64,000 nt of DNA from Peribacillus sp. FSL H8-0477 (GCF_038002765.1 NZ_JBBODE010000001.1:62001-126000); one strand, 5' to 3'. Shown: positions 34,576-43,685, counted from the first letter of the stretch. A program made the numbers and translations. Notes: generated by a model not told the origin, from the letters alone.

Positions 34576-35295
34576 TCATTCTCTTTCGGTCAACTTCTCT
34601 CTATTCGACGCATTTTTTAGGCTTTGTAAAAACAAGTCTTCTACAAACAATAAATGCTCGGTCATCATCTGTTTAGCCTCCACAGCACTGCCTGACTCAA
34701 TGAAAGAAAGTAACTGTTCATGTTGCTGGTTAATTTCTATGATAGCTTGCCCTTGATCTGCAATATATCTGTAAAAGTCAATCATCGTTTGTTTCATGCT
34801 CTCTGAGATAAATTCACTCAACTGAATAAAAATATCATTACCTGTCGCAATAGCGATTAGTTTATGAAACTGGTAATCAGCTTCCCATCCATTCACATCT
34901 GACAAAAAAAGTGTTTCCTTCATTTTGCTAATATCATTGTCATTTCGAGTCTTCGCTGCGATTTCTACAATGCCTGTCTCCATGATTTTCCTGACCTGAA
35001 ATAGTTCGGTTAAATCCTTAACGTCAACGGGTATGTTAGTCTGCTTAAAAAGCTTCGTTGAATCAAAACCGCATACATAGGTCCCTTCTCCTTGTTTTAC
35101 ATCAACGAACCCTTTTCCTTTTAAGGCGGTAATGGCGTCTCTAACTGCAGAACGGCCGACCCCGAATAATTCACAAAGCTCACGTACAGAAGGAAGCTTT
35201 TCCCCTGCTTGAAAGGTTCCTTCGGTAATCATTTTTTCTATTTTCTCACCAATACGATCCGAAACTTTTTTAATTTCTAACTTTTCAATAACCAT
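34576..35295 (-). CDS. GntR-family regulator, FadR subfamily
   Basis: 239 residues. Winged helix at about 10-75 (LPSVRELCELFGVGRSAVRDAITALKGKGFVDVKQGEGTYV pattern) and an all-helical FCD effector domain with the metal-binding Asp/His set (QFHKLIAIATGN and IEINQQHEQLLSFIE). FadR-type regulators such as GlcC and LldR sense glycolate or lactate. It is the first gene of the glycolate block, 33 bases before glcE, and is the likely repressor or activator of the operon. Confidence 0.9.
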   Translation of the reverse strand: MVIEKLEIKKVSDRIGEKIEKMITEGTFQAGEKLPSVRELCELFGVGRSAVRDAITALKGKGFVDVKQGEGTYVCGFDSTKLFKQTNIPVDVKDLTELFQVRKIMETGIVEIAAKTRNDNDISKMKETLFLSDVNGWEADYQFHKLIAIATGNDIFIQLSEFISESMKQTMIDFYRYIADQGQAIIEINQQHEQLLSFIESGSAVEAKQMMTEHLLFVEDLFLQSLKNASNREKLTERE

Positions 35296-35535
35296 GCATG
35301 CCTCCTAACTTTAAGTTATCACCTATCTGACAAGTCCCAATTCTACTACCATTAAAACACCCATTATTGGTCAAATCAATCATTTTTTTGAATAATTAAA
35401 TAATTTTATTAACCTGTACTATATCAATATAATCATTACCGCTAAAGGTTTTATTATTTTTCTGTACAAATATCGACACCTGTTTTATAACAGTTATCCC
35501 CAAATCCATAAACTTAATAGAAGATTCAAATGAAG
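35296..35535. other. upstream region of the glycolate block, no gene
   Basis: AT-rich. ATTGGTCAAATCAAT near 35365 is a partial dyad of the kind bound by FadR-family regulators and could be the operator, but no firm promoter is recognised. A 66-codon open frame here has no ribosome binding site and looks like chance. Confidence 0.4.
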
Positions 35536-35574
35536 AAAAGAGGAATTCCTTAATATAGGAAGTCCTCTTTTCTC
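35536..35574 (-). terminator. terminator of the opp operon
   Basis: A 16-bp stem GAAAAGAGGAATTCCT / AGGAAGTCCTCTTTTC with one mismatch, about 60 bases after the oppF stop. Confidence 0.8.
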
Positions 35575-35632
35575 GTTTGACTAATAATTGTTCCAAGGTA
35601 CTTTAAGATAGCCACTTGGAATCTTATATACC

Positions 35633-36625
35633 TCAATCGACAACTAAACTAGTATCTAGGTCGTATAAATGACAGGCGACAAAATGATTTTCAGAAACCT
35701 CTTGCCACTTTGGCACGACTTCTGAGCAAACCTGCATCGCTTTCGGACAGCGCGTGCGGAAGCGGCAGCCACTCGGGGGATTGATGGGACTTGGTACATC
35801 CCCTGTTAAAATAATTCGTTCTCGTGTTCTCTCCATTCTCGGATCTGGAATTGGAATAGCCGAGAGAAGAGCTTGCGTATACGGGTGAAGAGGATCATCA
35901 TATAATGTTTCACTATCAGCGAGTTCAATCATTGAGCCTAAGTACATCACGATAATACGATCGCTGATGTACTTGACCATTGATAAATCATGTGCAATAA
36001 ATAAATAGGTTAAATTTTTTTCTAACTGTAAATCCTGCATAAGATTTACAATTTGCGCTTGAATGGAAACATCTAATGCTGCAATCGGCTCATCTGCAAT
36101 GATAAATTCTGGCTCTACCGCAAGCGCTCTAGCGATTCCGATACGCTGCCGCTGTCCACCACTAAACTCATGAGGATATCGATTTGCATGTTTTTTTGTT
36201 AATCCTACAGATTCAAGTAAATCATAGACTCTGCTCTCAATTTCGCGGCGACTTAGCTGCTCCTCATGGTTAGTAATTCCTTCTGCAATACACTCAAGTA
36301 CCGTCATTCTAGGATTGAGAGATGAGTATGGGTCCTGATAGATCATCTGCATATTCTTCTTTAGTTTTTTACTTTCTTTAGCCGATATGTTCCGACTAAT
36401 TTCATTCCCACCATAAATAACCTGTCCTGTTGTGGCTTGGTATAACTGAATAATCGTCCGACCGGCTGTTGATTTCCCACATCCAGATTCGCCTACTAAA
36501 CCAAGTGTTTCCCCTTTATAGATATCAAAAGTTACATCATCCACAGCTTTTAATACTTTTCCTTTACCTACATCAAAATATTTCGTTAAATGTTTAACCT
36601 CTATAATCTTTTCTTTTTCTCTCAT
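35633..36625 (-). CDS. oppF: oligopeptide ABC transporter ATP-binding protein OppF
   Basis: 330 residues. Walker A GESGCGKSTAGR, the Q-loop QMIYQDPYSSLNPRMTV typical of OppF, signature FSGGQRQRIGIARAL, Walker B FIIADEPIAALD and H-loop IAHDLS. The C-terminal oligopeptide_HPY region has RTRCPKAMQVC with cysteines that may bind an Fe-S cluster. With OppD it energises peptide import through OppBC. Last gene of oppABCDF. Confidence 0.93.
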   Translation of the reverse strand: MREKEKIIEVKHLTKYFDVGKGKVLKAVDDVTFDIYKGETLGLVGESGCGKSTAGRTIIQLYQATTGQVIYGGNEISRNISAKESKKLKKNMQMIYQDPYSSLNPRMTVLECIAEGITNHEEQLSRREIESRVYDLLESVGLTKKHANRYPHEFSGGQRQRIGIARALAVEPEFIIADEPIAALDVSIQAQIVNLMQDLQLEKNLTYLFIAHDLSMVKYISDRIIVMYLGSMIELADSETLYDDPLHPYTQALLSAIPIPDPRMERTRERIILTGDVPSPINPPSGCRFRTRCPKAMQVCSEVVPKWQEVSENHFVACHLYDLDTSLVVD

Positions 36626-36641
36626 CCATTGTGCCTCCTGC

Positions 36642-37646
36642 TCAACCTAGCCACTCAACACGGGGTGCTCGCTCATCTTCTAACCAGCATGAAACGGTAT
36701 GTGTTTTGGATACCTGAGTTCTACTAGGATTATGATTGTGACAAACCTTCATTACATAGGGGCATCGCGCTGCGAAAGGGCAGCCTTCTGTTAATCTACC
36801 TAAATCAGGTGGTGTTCCAGGAATGGGGATTAATCTTGTTGATCGACTCGCATGCAATTTTGGCATCGACAATAATAATCCTCGTGTATAGGGATGCTTC
36901 GCCTCATAAAAAATTTCATCGACTAGTCCTGTTTCGACTATTTCACCTGCATACATCACAGCAACTCGCTGCGCCATACTGGCAACTACCCCTAAATCAT
37001 GCGTAATTAAAATAATCGCGGTTCCCGTTTTTTTCTGTAAATCCTTCATCAAATCTAAAATCTGTGCTTGGATGGTTACATCAAGGGCAGTGGTTGGTTC
37101 ATCTGCAAGTAAAACATTTGGATTACATGCTAAGGCCATCGCAATCACAACTCTTTGCCTCATTCCACCTGAAAACTGATGAGGAAAGTCTGCCATTCTC
37201 TCGACTGCATTAGGAATTCCAACAAGCTCTAGCAGCTCGGTAGTTTTAGCAAACACTTCTTTTTTCCCAAGTCCTTGATGTTTTCTTAACCCTTCCATGA
37301 TTTGTTTACCAATCTTCATCGTCGGATTAAGGGAGGTCATGGGATCTTGAAAAACCATCGAAATTTCTGATCCACGAATTTTTTGCATGTCTTTATTTGA
37401 GTAGGTTAAGAGATTAGTTTCTTCATAAATGATTTTCCCATCAGTAATTTTGCTATTTTGCTTAGGTAATAGTCTCATCAACGCTTTTGCGGTTACAGAT
37501 TTTCCAGAGCCAGACTCACCGACAATCGCTAACGTTTCCCCTTTTTCAAGTTCAAAGCTAACCCCACGAACGGCCTTGATTTCCCCATCATCATGCGTTT
37601 TAAACGAAACATGAAGATTTTCTACTTTTAATGCCGGATTCTCCAT
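36642..37646 (-). CDS. oppD: oligopeptide ABC transporter ATP-binding protein OppD
   Basis: 334 residues. Walker A GESGSGKSVTAKALM, Q-loop MVFQDPMTSLNPTM, signature FSGGMRQRVVIAMAL, Walker B VLLADEPTTALD and H-loop ITHDLG. The C-terminal HPY segment LTEGCPFAARCPYVMKVC is typical of OppD and DppD. It forms the ATPase heterodimer with OppF, 16 bases downstream. Confidence 0.93.
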   Translation of the reverse strand: MENPALKVENLHVSFKTHDDGEIKAVRGVSFELEKGETLAIVGESGSGKSVTAKALMRLLPKQNSKITDGKIIYEETNLLTYSNKDMQKIRGSEISMVFQDPMTSLNPTMKIGKQIMEGLRKHQGLGKKEVFAKTTELLELVGIPNAVERMADFPHQFSGGMRQRVVIAMALACNPNVLLADEPTTALDVTIQAQILDLMKDLQKKTGTAIILITHDLGVVASMAQRVAVMYAGEIVETGLVDEIFYEAKHPYTRGLLLSMPKLHASRSTRLIPIPGTPPDLGRLTEGCPFAARCPYVMKVCHNHNPSRTQVSKTHTVSCWLEDERAPRVEWLG

Positions 37647-37660
37647 ACCGGTCTCCCCTC

Positions 37661-38674
37661 TTACTTTCTCATTTTAGGATCTAGTGCATCACGGAGCCCG
37701 TCACCCAGTAAATTAAAGCTAATCATTACCGCACTGATCACAATCGCTGGAAAAAGCAGTTTAAAGGAAAAGAAACGCATCGATTTATAGCCATCTTCAA
37801 TTAAGACGCCTAAAGAAGCCAGTGGCGGCTGCAGTCCTAAGCCAATAAAGCTTAGAAAGGCTTCAAAAAATATCGCCGTTGGAATGGTGAACATCAGGGT
37901 AATAATGATGGCTCCCATCACATTGGGAAGTAAATGTTTCCATATAATTTTAGCATTGGACGTGCCGAGCGTTCTCGCTGCGAGGACATATTCCTGGCCC
38001 TTAAGCTGTAGGATTTGCCCGCGAACGACCCGGGCCATTCCTACCCACCCTGTAATCACCATCGCTAAAATGATCGATGTGATGCCGGGTTCGAGAATCA
38101 GGATGAACAAAATGATGACGATTAAATTCGGGATCCCAATGAGGACTTCTATAATACGTTGTAAGAACCCATCAACTCGTCCTCCAAAAAATCCTGAAAT
38201 CCCTCCATACACCACACCAATAATCAGATCCAAGACGGCTGCAACAATCGCAATAAATAAGGAAATCTGAGTAGCCTTCCAGACTCTTGTCCAGAGATCA
38301 CGACCAAATTCATCCGTGCCAAACCAAAAGTTACTGGTGATTTCTCTCGCCTCATATTGATCCTTTCCGTTCACATCCCTGCCATCAAATCCAAGCCACC
38401 CGAGTCCTTCGATCTTAGGAGGGAGGTTTGATAGAGCTAAATCTTGGTCATCGAATGAATGGTTGGATAAAACTGGACCCACTAGCGCCATCAACGAGAG
38501 GAAAATAATCGTTATCAGTCCAAGCAAGGATCCTCGATTTTTTTTTAACCTTCTCCACGCTTCATTCCAAAAAGTCACCGGTTCCTCAGGAAAATCCTCA
38601 TGGATATTTTCCTCTAAAGGAGCATGAACAAATAAATCATCCTCAATCTCTTGCTTTAAACTGCTCACCTTCAC
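37661..38674 (-). CDS. oppC: oligopeptide ABC transporter permease OppC
   Basis: 337 residues, starting at GTG that overlaps the oppB stop by 4 bases. An N-terminal cytoplasmic segment (1-45) precedes about six membrane helices. The BPD_transp EAA loop is YVLAARTLGTSNAKIIWKHLLPN, and the C-terminus ends DGLRDALDPK, a feature of OppC/DppC. It forms the membrane channel with OppB. Confidence 0.93.
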   Translation of the reverse strand: MKVSSLKQEIEDDLFVHAPLEENIHEDFPEEPVTFWNEAWRRLKKNRGSLLGLITIIFLSLMALVGPVLSNHSFDDQDLALSNLPPKIEGLGWLGFDGRDVNGKDQYEAREITSNFWFGTDEFGRDLWTRVWKATQISLFIAIVAAVLDLIIGVVYGGISGFFGGRVDGFLQRIIEVLIGIPNLIVIILFILILEPGITSIILAMVITGWVGMARVVRGQILQLKGQEYVLAARTLGTSNAKIIWKHLLPNVMGAIIITLMFTIPTAIFFEAFLSFIGLGLQPPLASLGVLIEDGYKSMRFFSFKLLFPAIVISAVMISFNLLGDGLRDALDPKMRK

Positions 38675-39597
38675 GCCCCCCCTTTTATGCTAATACGAGG
38701 GTCAATGAGTCCATAAAGGATATCGACAATGAAAACTATCGCAATAAATAAGGCGCTGTACATTAAGGTAACACCCATAATGACACTATAATCATTAACA
38801 AGTATAGATTTTGTAAACTGCTCCCCAAGGCCTGGTACCGTAAATATTTTTTCAATAACCAACGTACCTGTCATAATTGCCACTGCTAGTGGTCCCAGCA
38901 TCGTCACAACCGGAATAATCGCATTACGGATGATATGCTTGAATACAACAGCTTTCTCACTAAGTCCTTTTGCTCTAGCCGTAACAATATAATCCTGACC
39001 TAACACTTCAAGCATTTCCGTACGGATAAATCGTGCAACCGTTGCGATGACGGTTACTGATAAAGCCAATGAAGGCATGATGGTATTTTCATACCCCTCC
39101 CATAAGGCAGCTGGGAGCCAGCCTAACTTAACCCCCACATAATATTGCAAAAGAGCGGCGAAAACAAAGGATGGAATTGACATCCCCAACACCGCAATCG
39201 TTACAGAACCATAATCTAAAAAACTATTATGTTTTAGTGCCGAGATAATCCCAAGCAGCAGACCTACGATCGCACCAAAAATGAGCGCTTGGGATCCGAT
39301 TAACACAGAAGGACCGATTCGTTCACCGAGAATTTCGTTTACAGACCGTCCTTCATATTGATAAGAAATCCCTAAATCACCTCTAACAAGGTCGCCTAAA
39401 TAGTTGAGATACTGAATAGCTACAGGCTTATTCAGACCATATTTTTCATTCATAACCTCTAATTGCTCAACCGATAATTTTTCAGGATTTGTAAACGGTG
39501 TTCCCGGAAGATACTGCATTAAAAAAAAGGTAATAGACACAACGATAAACAGGGTTATGAACATATAGCCTAGACGTTTAGCTATATAGGTCTTCAT
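38671..39597 (-). CDS. oppB: oligopeptide ABC transporter permease OppB
   Basis: 308 residues from the second of two ATG codons, which gives 7 bases to GAGG. The first helix and segment YIAKRLGYMFITLF and the signature QYLPGTPF are typical of OppB/DppB. The EAA loop is YIVTARAKGLSEKAVVFKHIIRNA, with about six membrane helices. Pairs with OppC. Confidence 0.93.
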   Translation of the reverse strand: MKTYIAKRLGYMFITLFIVVSITFFLMQYLPGTPFTNPEKLSVEQLEVMNEKYGLNKPVAIQYLNYLGDLVRGDLGISYQYEGRSVNEILGERIGPSVLIGSQALIFGAIVGLLLGIISALKHNSFLDYGSVTIAVLGMSIPSFVFAALLQYYVGVKLGWLPAALWEGYENTIMPSLALSVTVIATVARFIRTEMLEVLGQDYIVTARAKGLSEKAVVFKHIIRNAIIPVVTMLGPLAVAIMTGTLVIEKIFTVPGLGEQFTKSILVNDYSVIMGVTLMYSALFIAIVFIVDILYGLIDPRISIKGGA

Positions 39598-39641
39598 CAT
39601 TTCACCTCTTAATCTAGTTTTGGAAATAAAGACTTATGGTG

Positions 39642-41291
39642 CTATTCAGCATCTATTTTCGTCCATTTAAAGGAAAAATCCGGTCCACTCGGATGACGCA
39701 CTAAGCCGTTTATTGTTGATTTTTGCAAAACAGCTAACCCTCTTTGATATAAGGGTGCAATAGCCGCATCTTCAAAAAGCATCTTCTCTGCTTCTAACAT
39801 CATTTCATAACGCTTGGCTGTATCTTCTTCGCTAGAAATGTTCTTCACCAGAGCATCATACTTAGGATTAGAATAATCCATTCGATTGGCTGACCCCTTC
39901 GTTACCCACATTCCGATATAAGTCATTGGATCGATATAATCCGGTCCCCAAGCCGAGATGACCATATCGTATTCAAGTGCCGACTCAAGCTCATACCTTT
40001 GTTCGACAGGCACAAGCTTAAGCTTAATTTTTACTTGTGGTAAGTTCTTTTCAAGTTGATTTTTAAGATATTCTGCCGTCTTATCATTGCCTTCTACTGC
40101 AGAAACCGTCAACGTAATATTCACTGAATCTTGACCAATTTCCTTTAAGCCCTTAGCGAGATAACTTTGCGCTTCCTTGAGATCCCCGTGATTCAACTCT
40201 CCATTTAGTTCTCTGAAGTCTTTACCATCTGGGGAAGTAGAAAAATTCTTTGGCACCAGTCCATACAAAGCTAATGATCCGTTATTTAAAATCCGATCAA
40301 CATGAGCTTGCTTGTCCCAACTCATATCTATCGCTCGGCGGATATTCTTATTTCCTAAGGCCTTATGATTATGGTTAAAACGCAGAAAGAATATTTCCGA
40401 ATCAGCCAAGGAACTAAAGTTCTTGTCATCCTTATACTGATCCACAGAGGCTGAGCTAAGATTAATACTATCGACCTTATTAGTATCATAAAGATTTAGC
40501 TGGGTTGCAGCTTCTTTCACCACAAATACATTTAATTCATCTAAACTTACTGTATCAGCATCCCAATATTTAGTGTTTTTCTGATACTTCCAACTCGCAT
40601 CATGTTTCCACTCTGAGAGGATAAATGGACCATTGTATAAAAGATTATCAGCTTCTAAGGCATACTTTTCGCCTTGACTCTCCACAAATTTCTGATTTTG
40701 AGGTAAGAAAGTTGGGAAGGTTAATAATTGTCCAAGTAATGCATTCGGAGTGGTTAAGGTAACCTCAAGTGTTTTTTCATCTAGGGCCTTAACACCAAGG
40801 CTCTCAGCCTGCTTTTCCCCTTTTACAATTTCACTTGCATGTAAGATATTTGCTGTTTCAAACATACTGCCATATTGTCCTGTTTCTTTAAATACACGTT
40901 GCCATGCAAAAACAAAATCAGCAGCGGTAACCGGATCACCATTACTCCAATTAGCATCACGGATCGTAAAGGTATGCACTAAGCCATCCTCGCTTACCTG
41001 ATCATCCTTAGCCATTGCCAGTTCAGGCTCACTTGCTTTCCCCAATCGATAAAGACCTTCATTAACATTGCTAAGCACCGTAAAGGAAACATTATCATGA
41101 GCAAGCGAAGAATCCATCGTTGGAATCTCAGAGGCTTCGACCATATTCAATACTTGCTTTTTTTTAGTTGTTTTCGTATTTTCATTATTTTCTGAAGTAG
41201 TATCCTTTGATGAACTGAAGTTACAGCCAGTAAGTACCAGGCCAACTAGTATAAATAACATAAAAAACTTTATCAGTACATGATTACTCAA
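39642..41291 (-). CDS. oppA: oligopeptide-binding lipoprotein OppA
   Basis: 549 residues, starting at TTG after AAGGGGAG. Lipobox LVLTGC with the lipidated Cys23, then a solute-binding family 5 domain. SBP_5 signatures include LAMAKDDQVSEDGLVHTFTI-type opening strands, NGDPVTAADFVFAWQRVF and the C-terminal YDMVISAWGPDYIDPMTY typical of OppA/DtpA. Captures peptides outside the membrane for import; in Bacillus Opp also imports signalling peptides. First gene of the operon. Confidence 0.93.
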   Translation of the reverse strand: MSNHVLIKFFMLFILVGLVLTGCNFSSSKDTTSENNENTKTTKKKQVLNMVEASEIPTMDSSLAHDNVSFTVLSNVNEGLYRLGKASEPELAMAKDDQVSEDGLVHTFTIRDANWSNGDPVTAADFVFAWQRVFKETGQYGSMFETANILHASEIVKGEKQAESLGVKALDEKTLEVTLTTPNALLGQLLTFPTFLPQNQKFVESQGEKYALEADNLLYNGPFILSEWKHDASWKYQKNTKYWDADTVSLDELNVFVVKEAATQLNLYDTNKVDSINLSSASVDQYKDDKNFSSLADSEIFFLRFNHNHKALGNKNIRRAIDMSWDKQAHVDRILNNGSLALYGLVPKNFSTSPDGKDFRELNGELNHGDLKEAQSYLAKGLKEIGQDSVNITLTVSAVEGNDKTAEYLKNQLEKNLPQVKIKLKLVPVEQRYELESALEYDMVISAWGPDYIDPMTYIGMWVTKGSANRMDYSNPKYDALVKNISSEEDTAKRYEMMLEAEKMLFEDAAIAPLYQRGLAVLQKSTINGLVRHPSGPDFSFKWTKIDAE

Positions 41292-41360
41292 TTAAATCTC
41301 CCCTTCCAAAAATTAGTTACATGACATCTTACGGGAAATAAGAGGTTGGTAATCATTACA

Positions 41361-41369
41361 TGCTATAAT
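41361..41369 (+). promoter_or_regulatory. extended -10 promoter for the small membrane protein gene
   Basis: TGCTATAAT, an extended -10 with perfect TATAAT, lies about 30 bases before ATG 41401. No good -35 accompanies it, as expected for the extended type. Confidence 0.55.
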
Positions 41370-41400
41370 CTTAGATAGTACGGGTTAGGAGTTGTCTAGC

Positions 41401-41763
41401 ATGCATCGTTTTGTCTATATCCTTTTAGGAACCCTTTTTCTATCATCTTTGGTATCCTTCTTTACTCATTCTTTCAGCCTATTGGTTTGGATCAATACAC
41501 TTTTTAATTTTTCACTGCTGTTAACCATTATTGGCGCGGCAATGTTAGTCATCCAAGGTGGGTTTTTCAACGCGATAATCAGAAGTTTCAGAACATTTTT
41601 CAGAAAGATAAATCCAATGAATCACGTGCTTGAAGAGATTGAAGGAAAAAAGGAGGAATCAACTACCTATCGCATGGCCTCCTTTAGACTAACGCTTCCT
41701 TTGGTAGTTTCCGGTTTTGCCCTTTTATTCTTTTCAATTATTTTTTCATGGTATATTTTTTAA
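41401..41763 (+). CDS. small membrane protein (DUF3899-like)
   Basis: 120 residues from ATG 41401, with TAGGAG 9 bases upstream; the TTG three codons earlier lacks a site. Three membrane helices at about 3-24, 28-52 and 95-118, with a basic cytoplasmic loop RSFRTFFRKINP. The layout agrees with the Bacillus DUF3899 family, recalled and not verified. Its 3' end overlaps the end of the converging dipeptidase gene by 18 bases. Function unknown. Confidence 0.68.
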   Translation: MHRFVYILLGTLFLSSLVSFFTHSFSLLVWINTLFNFSLLLTIIGAAMLVIQGGFFNAIIRSFRTFFRKINPMNHVLEEIEGKKEESTTYRMASFRLTLPLVVSGFALLFFSIIFSWYIF

Positions 41764-42687
41764 ATTGGGCCGATGATTAAGAAAGTTCTGATAAGCAAAA
41801 CCTTTAACTTCCTCTTCCTTATAATGTTTTAATAGCTCGTTAATTAAATTTTGATACATCGCTGAATTCTCTAAATCTTTAATGGTGACCTCCACTCCAT
41901 CAAAGTCTGAACCTAAACAAATATGATTTACTCCTCCGATTGAACAGAATTGATCAATATGAGTAATCAAATCTCCAATGCTGACCATACCTTCAACTTT
42001 TAAATAAAGCGGGTAAAACCCGATGCCAACAAAACCATTCCGCTTAAAAAGGGCTTCTGCCTGTTGATTGGATAAATTACGAGGATGGTCGTAAAGAGCT
42101 CTAGAGTTAGAATGACTAGCAATGGGATAGTCTGCAATTTCCAATACACCCCAAAAAGATTTTTCACTTAGATGGGATACATCAGTCTGTACGAACTCCT
42201 GATTATTTAAAGTAACAACCATTTCACCTAACTCTGTTAAGCCCGCCCCTCTTTTTTCTTGTACTCCATCTGCACAGAGGTTAGCCCCGTTCCAAGTTAA
42301 CCCAATTGACATAACGCCCAAGTGATAGAGGATTCTTAATTTAGTCAAATCATCACTAATAACATCTGCACCTTCTAATGTTAGCATCGCACCGATTTCA
42401 TTGGGTTTGAGATGATCAAAATCGTCCCAACTGGTAATATGTTTCACATTTGAGTGTTTGGCCAAAATTTCTTTGTGAAATATATCAATTTGCTCTAAAG
42501 CAACTTGAAATTTTTGTTCCGTTTTTATATAGGCTGGAACAAAGATCGCAAAGCATTGCGCAGACACTTCTCCCGCCTGCAAGCGGCTTAAATTAGTATG
42601 AAGCTCTAGTGAATCACTAAATCTCAGCTCTTTAGGCTTATTCCATAAACGTACAAGCGCATCACAATGTGTATCAATAATCTTCAA
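41746..42687 (-). CDS. membrane dipeptidase (renal dipeptidase family, M19)
   Basis: 313 residues. The zinc site is visible: IIDTHCD (His7, Asp9), TLEGAD with the bridging Glu, and the SHSNSRALYDHPRNL His. GSDFDG is the family's C-terminal Asp motif. M19 enzymes hydrolyse dipeptides, including D-amino-acid-containing ones. It is close to the opp operon but on the same strand with its own upstream region, so a shared peptide-scavenging role is plausible though not shown. Confidence 0.9.
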   Translation of the reverse strand: MKIIDTHCDALVRLWNKPKELRFSDSLELHTNLSRLQAGEVSAQCFAIFVPAYIKTEQKFQVALEQIDIFHKEILAKHSNVKHITSWDDFDHLKPNEIGAMLTLEGADVISDDLTKLRILYHLGVMSIGLTWNGANLCADGVQEKRGAGLTELGEMVVTLNNQEFVQTDVSHLSEKSFWGVLEIADYPIASHSNSRALYDHPRNLSNQQAEALFKRNGFVGIGFYPLYLKVEGMVSIGDLITHIDQFCSIGGVNHICLGSDFDGVEVTIKDLENSAMYQNLINELLKHYKEEEVKGFAYQNFLNHRPNLKNIP

Positions 42688-42954
42688 AAAACTTCATCTC
42701 CTTTCACTTCCAACATATGCCCAAATAGCTGTAATAGCGAAGATGAATTACCAACTTTATGCAGATTTTCCTACTACATAAACGGCCTGTTTAGAAGTGT
42801 AATTGAGACTTTTCTCTCCTTCCCTAAAAGTTTGTGTAATCAGAAATATATAAATTGTAAAATATTTTCTAAACTTACAAAATATTCAAGTTAGTTGTTC
42901 AAGTATAGCATAGTTAGCGTGTTTTAATGTTAGTTAGCAGTTATCTATAAAAAT
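42688..42954. other. intergenic region upstream of the dipeptidase gene
   Basis: About 270 AT-rich bases. The dipeptidase promoter must lie here on the minus strand, but no standard pair is convincing. No gene is seen. Confidence 0.4.
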
Positions 42955-42985
42955 AAGACAAACCCTTATGTTGCGGGCTTGTCTT
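42955..42985 (-). terminator. terminator after the GNAT gene
   Basis: AAGACAAACCC / GGGCTTGTCTT with one mismatch, followed by a T-rich stretch on the minus strand. Confidence 0.75.
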
Positions 42986-43021
42986 GGTCATAATGAAGAT
43001 ATACAGGACCTACTTTACTTT

Positions 43022-43474
43022 TTATTCAATTTCATAGACCATCCAATCAGATTTTTTTCCACCCATTTTGTTATATAACCCTTGAGCGATATTGTTATCT
43101 TTTGCTGTTTCCCATGTCATATAAGCGAAGTTTTGCTCCCTTATATACGTTAAACAGGCAGTGAACAATTCTTGTCCTACTTTCTCACCTCTGCTTGATT
43201 CGAGGACAAAAAGGTCATTTAAAATGGCGGCTCTTTTTACCTGAAGCGTACTAAAGGTAAAATACAGCGTGGCAAAACCAATAAGCTTTCCGTCTTTTTC
43301 CGCTACATACTGTAGGCCAATAAAAGGATTATTGAATAGGTGAGTAATCAGTTGTTTCAATTCAGTTTCATCAGGCTGCGGTTGTTTGTAGAAGTCTACT
43401 ATGTAGTTGACCATTAAATCGTATAATTGCGAAAGATCATTGGGAACCGCCGTTCGGTATAGGACAGATGACAG
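43022..43474 (-). CDS. GNAT-family acetyltransferase with apparent CTG start
   Basis: The GNAT domain has the acetyl-CoA loop LFVLESSRGEKVGQELF and the end NIAQGLYNKMGGKK. The first ATG (43414) would remove the conserved first strand. The frame stays open upstream and encodes VLYRTAVPNDLSQLYDL, a standard GNAT N-terminus. There is no ATG, GTG or TTG there, but CTG at 43474 has GGAG 9 bases upstream and gives 150 residues. Either CTG is used, the start was lost by mutation, or translation starts at 43414. Substrate unknown. Confidence 0.72.
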   Translation of the reverse strand: MSSVLYRTAVPNDLSQLYDLMVNYIVDFYKQPQPDETELKQLITHLFNNPFIGLQYVAEKDGKLIGFATLYFTFSTLQVKRAAILNDLFVLESSRGEKVGQELFTACLTYIREQNFAYMTWETAKDNNIAQGLYNKMGGKKSDWMVYEIE

Positions 43475-43522
43475 TTGAATCAGCTCCAGACTACTTATAA
43501 TTTTCAGCTAAATATCATGGCT

Positions 43523-43594
43523 TTAGATGGCTTTTAACACGCTAAGTAAATGTTCTTTGAACGCCTTCCGGTTAATTTCTTTCCACCTCCTCAT
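43523..43594 (-). CDS. candidate 23-residue basic peptide (second micro-ORF)
   Basis: ATG 43594 begins one base after the stop of the preceding micro-ORF. The product is cationic and amphipathic, beginning MRRWKEINRKAF. The frame contains its own AGGAGG-like codons but no site upstream of the ATG other than coupling. It ends 49 bases before the GNAT start. May be a coupled or leader peptide, or chance. Confidence 0.25.
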   Translation of the reverse strand: MRRWKEINRKAFKEHLLSVLKAI

Positions 43595-43595
43595 T

Positions 43596-43685
43596 CTATC
43601 GTATACCTAAAATTATTTCCTTTTTTATGATTGTAGTAATCACAATCCCAATCATCATAATTTCGATTATTTCTTTTGGTTGCAT
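43596..43685 (-). CDS. candidate 29-residue hydrophobic peptide (first micro-ORF)
   Basis: ATG 43685 has GGAAGGA 5-6 bases upstream. The product, beginning MQPKEIIEIMMIGIVIT, has one hydrophobic helix and a KK motif, the general look of a type I toxin or small regulatory membrane peptide. No homologue is recognised. It is followed directly by a second micro-ORF. Confidence 0.3.
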   Translation of the reverse strand: MQPKEIIEIMMIGIVITTIIKKEIILGIR

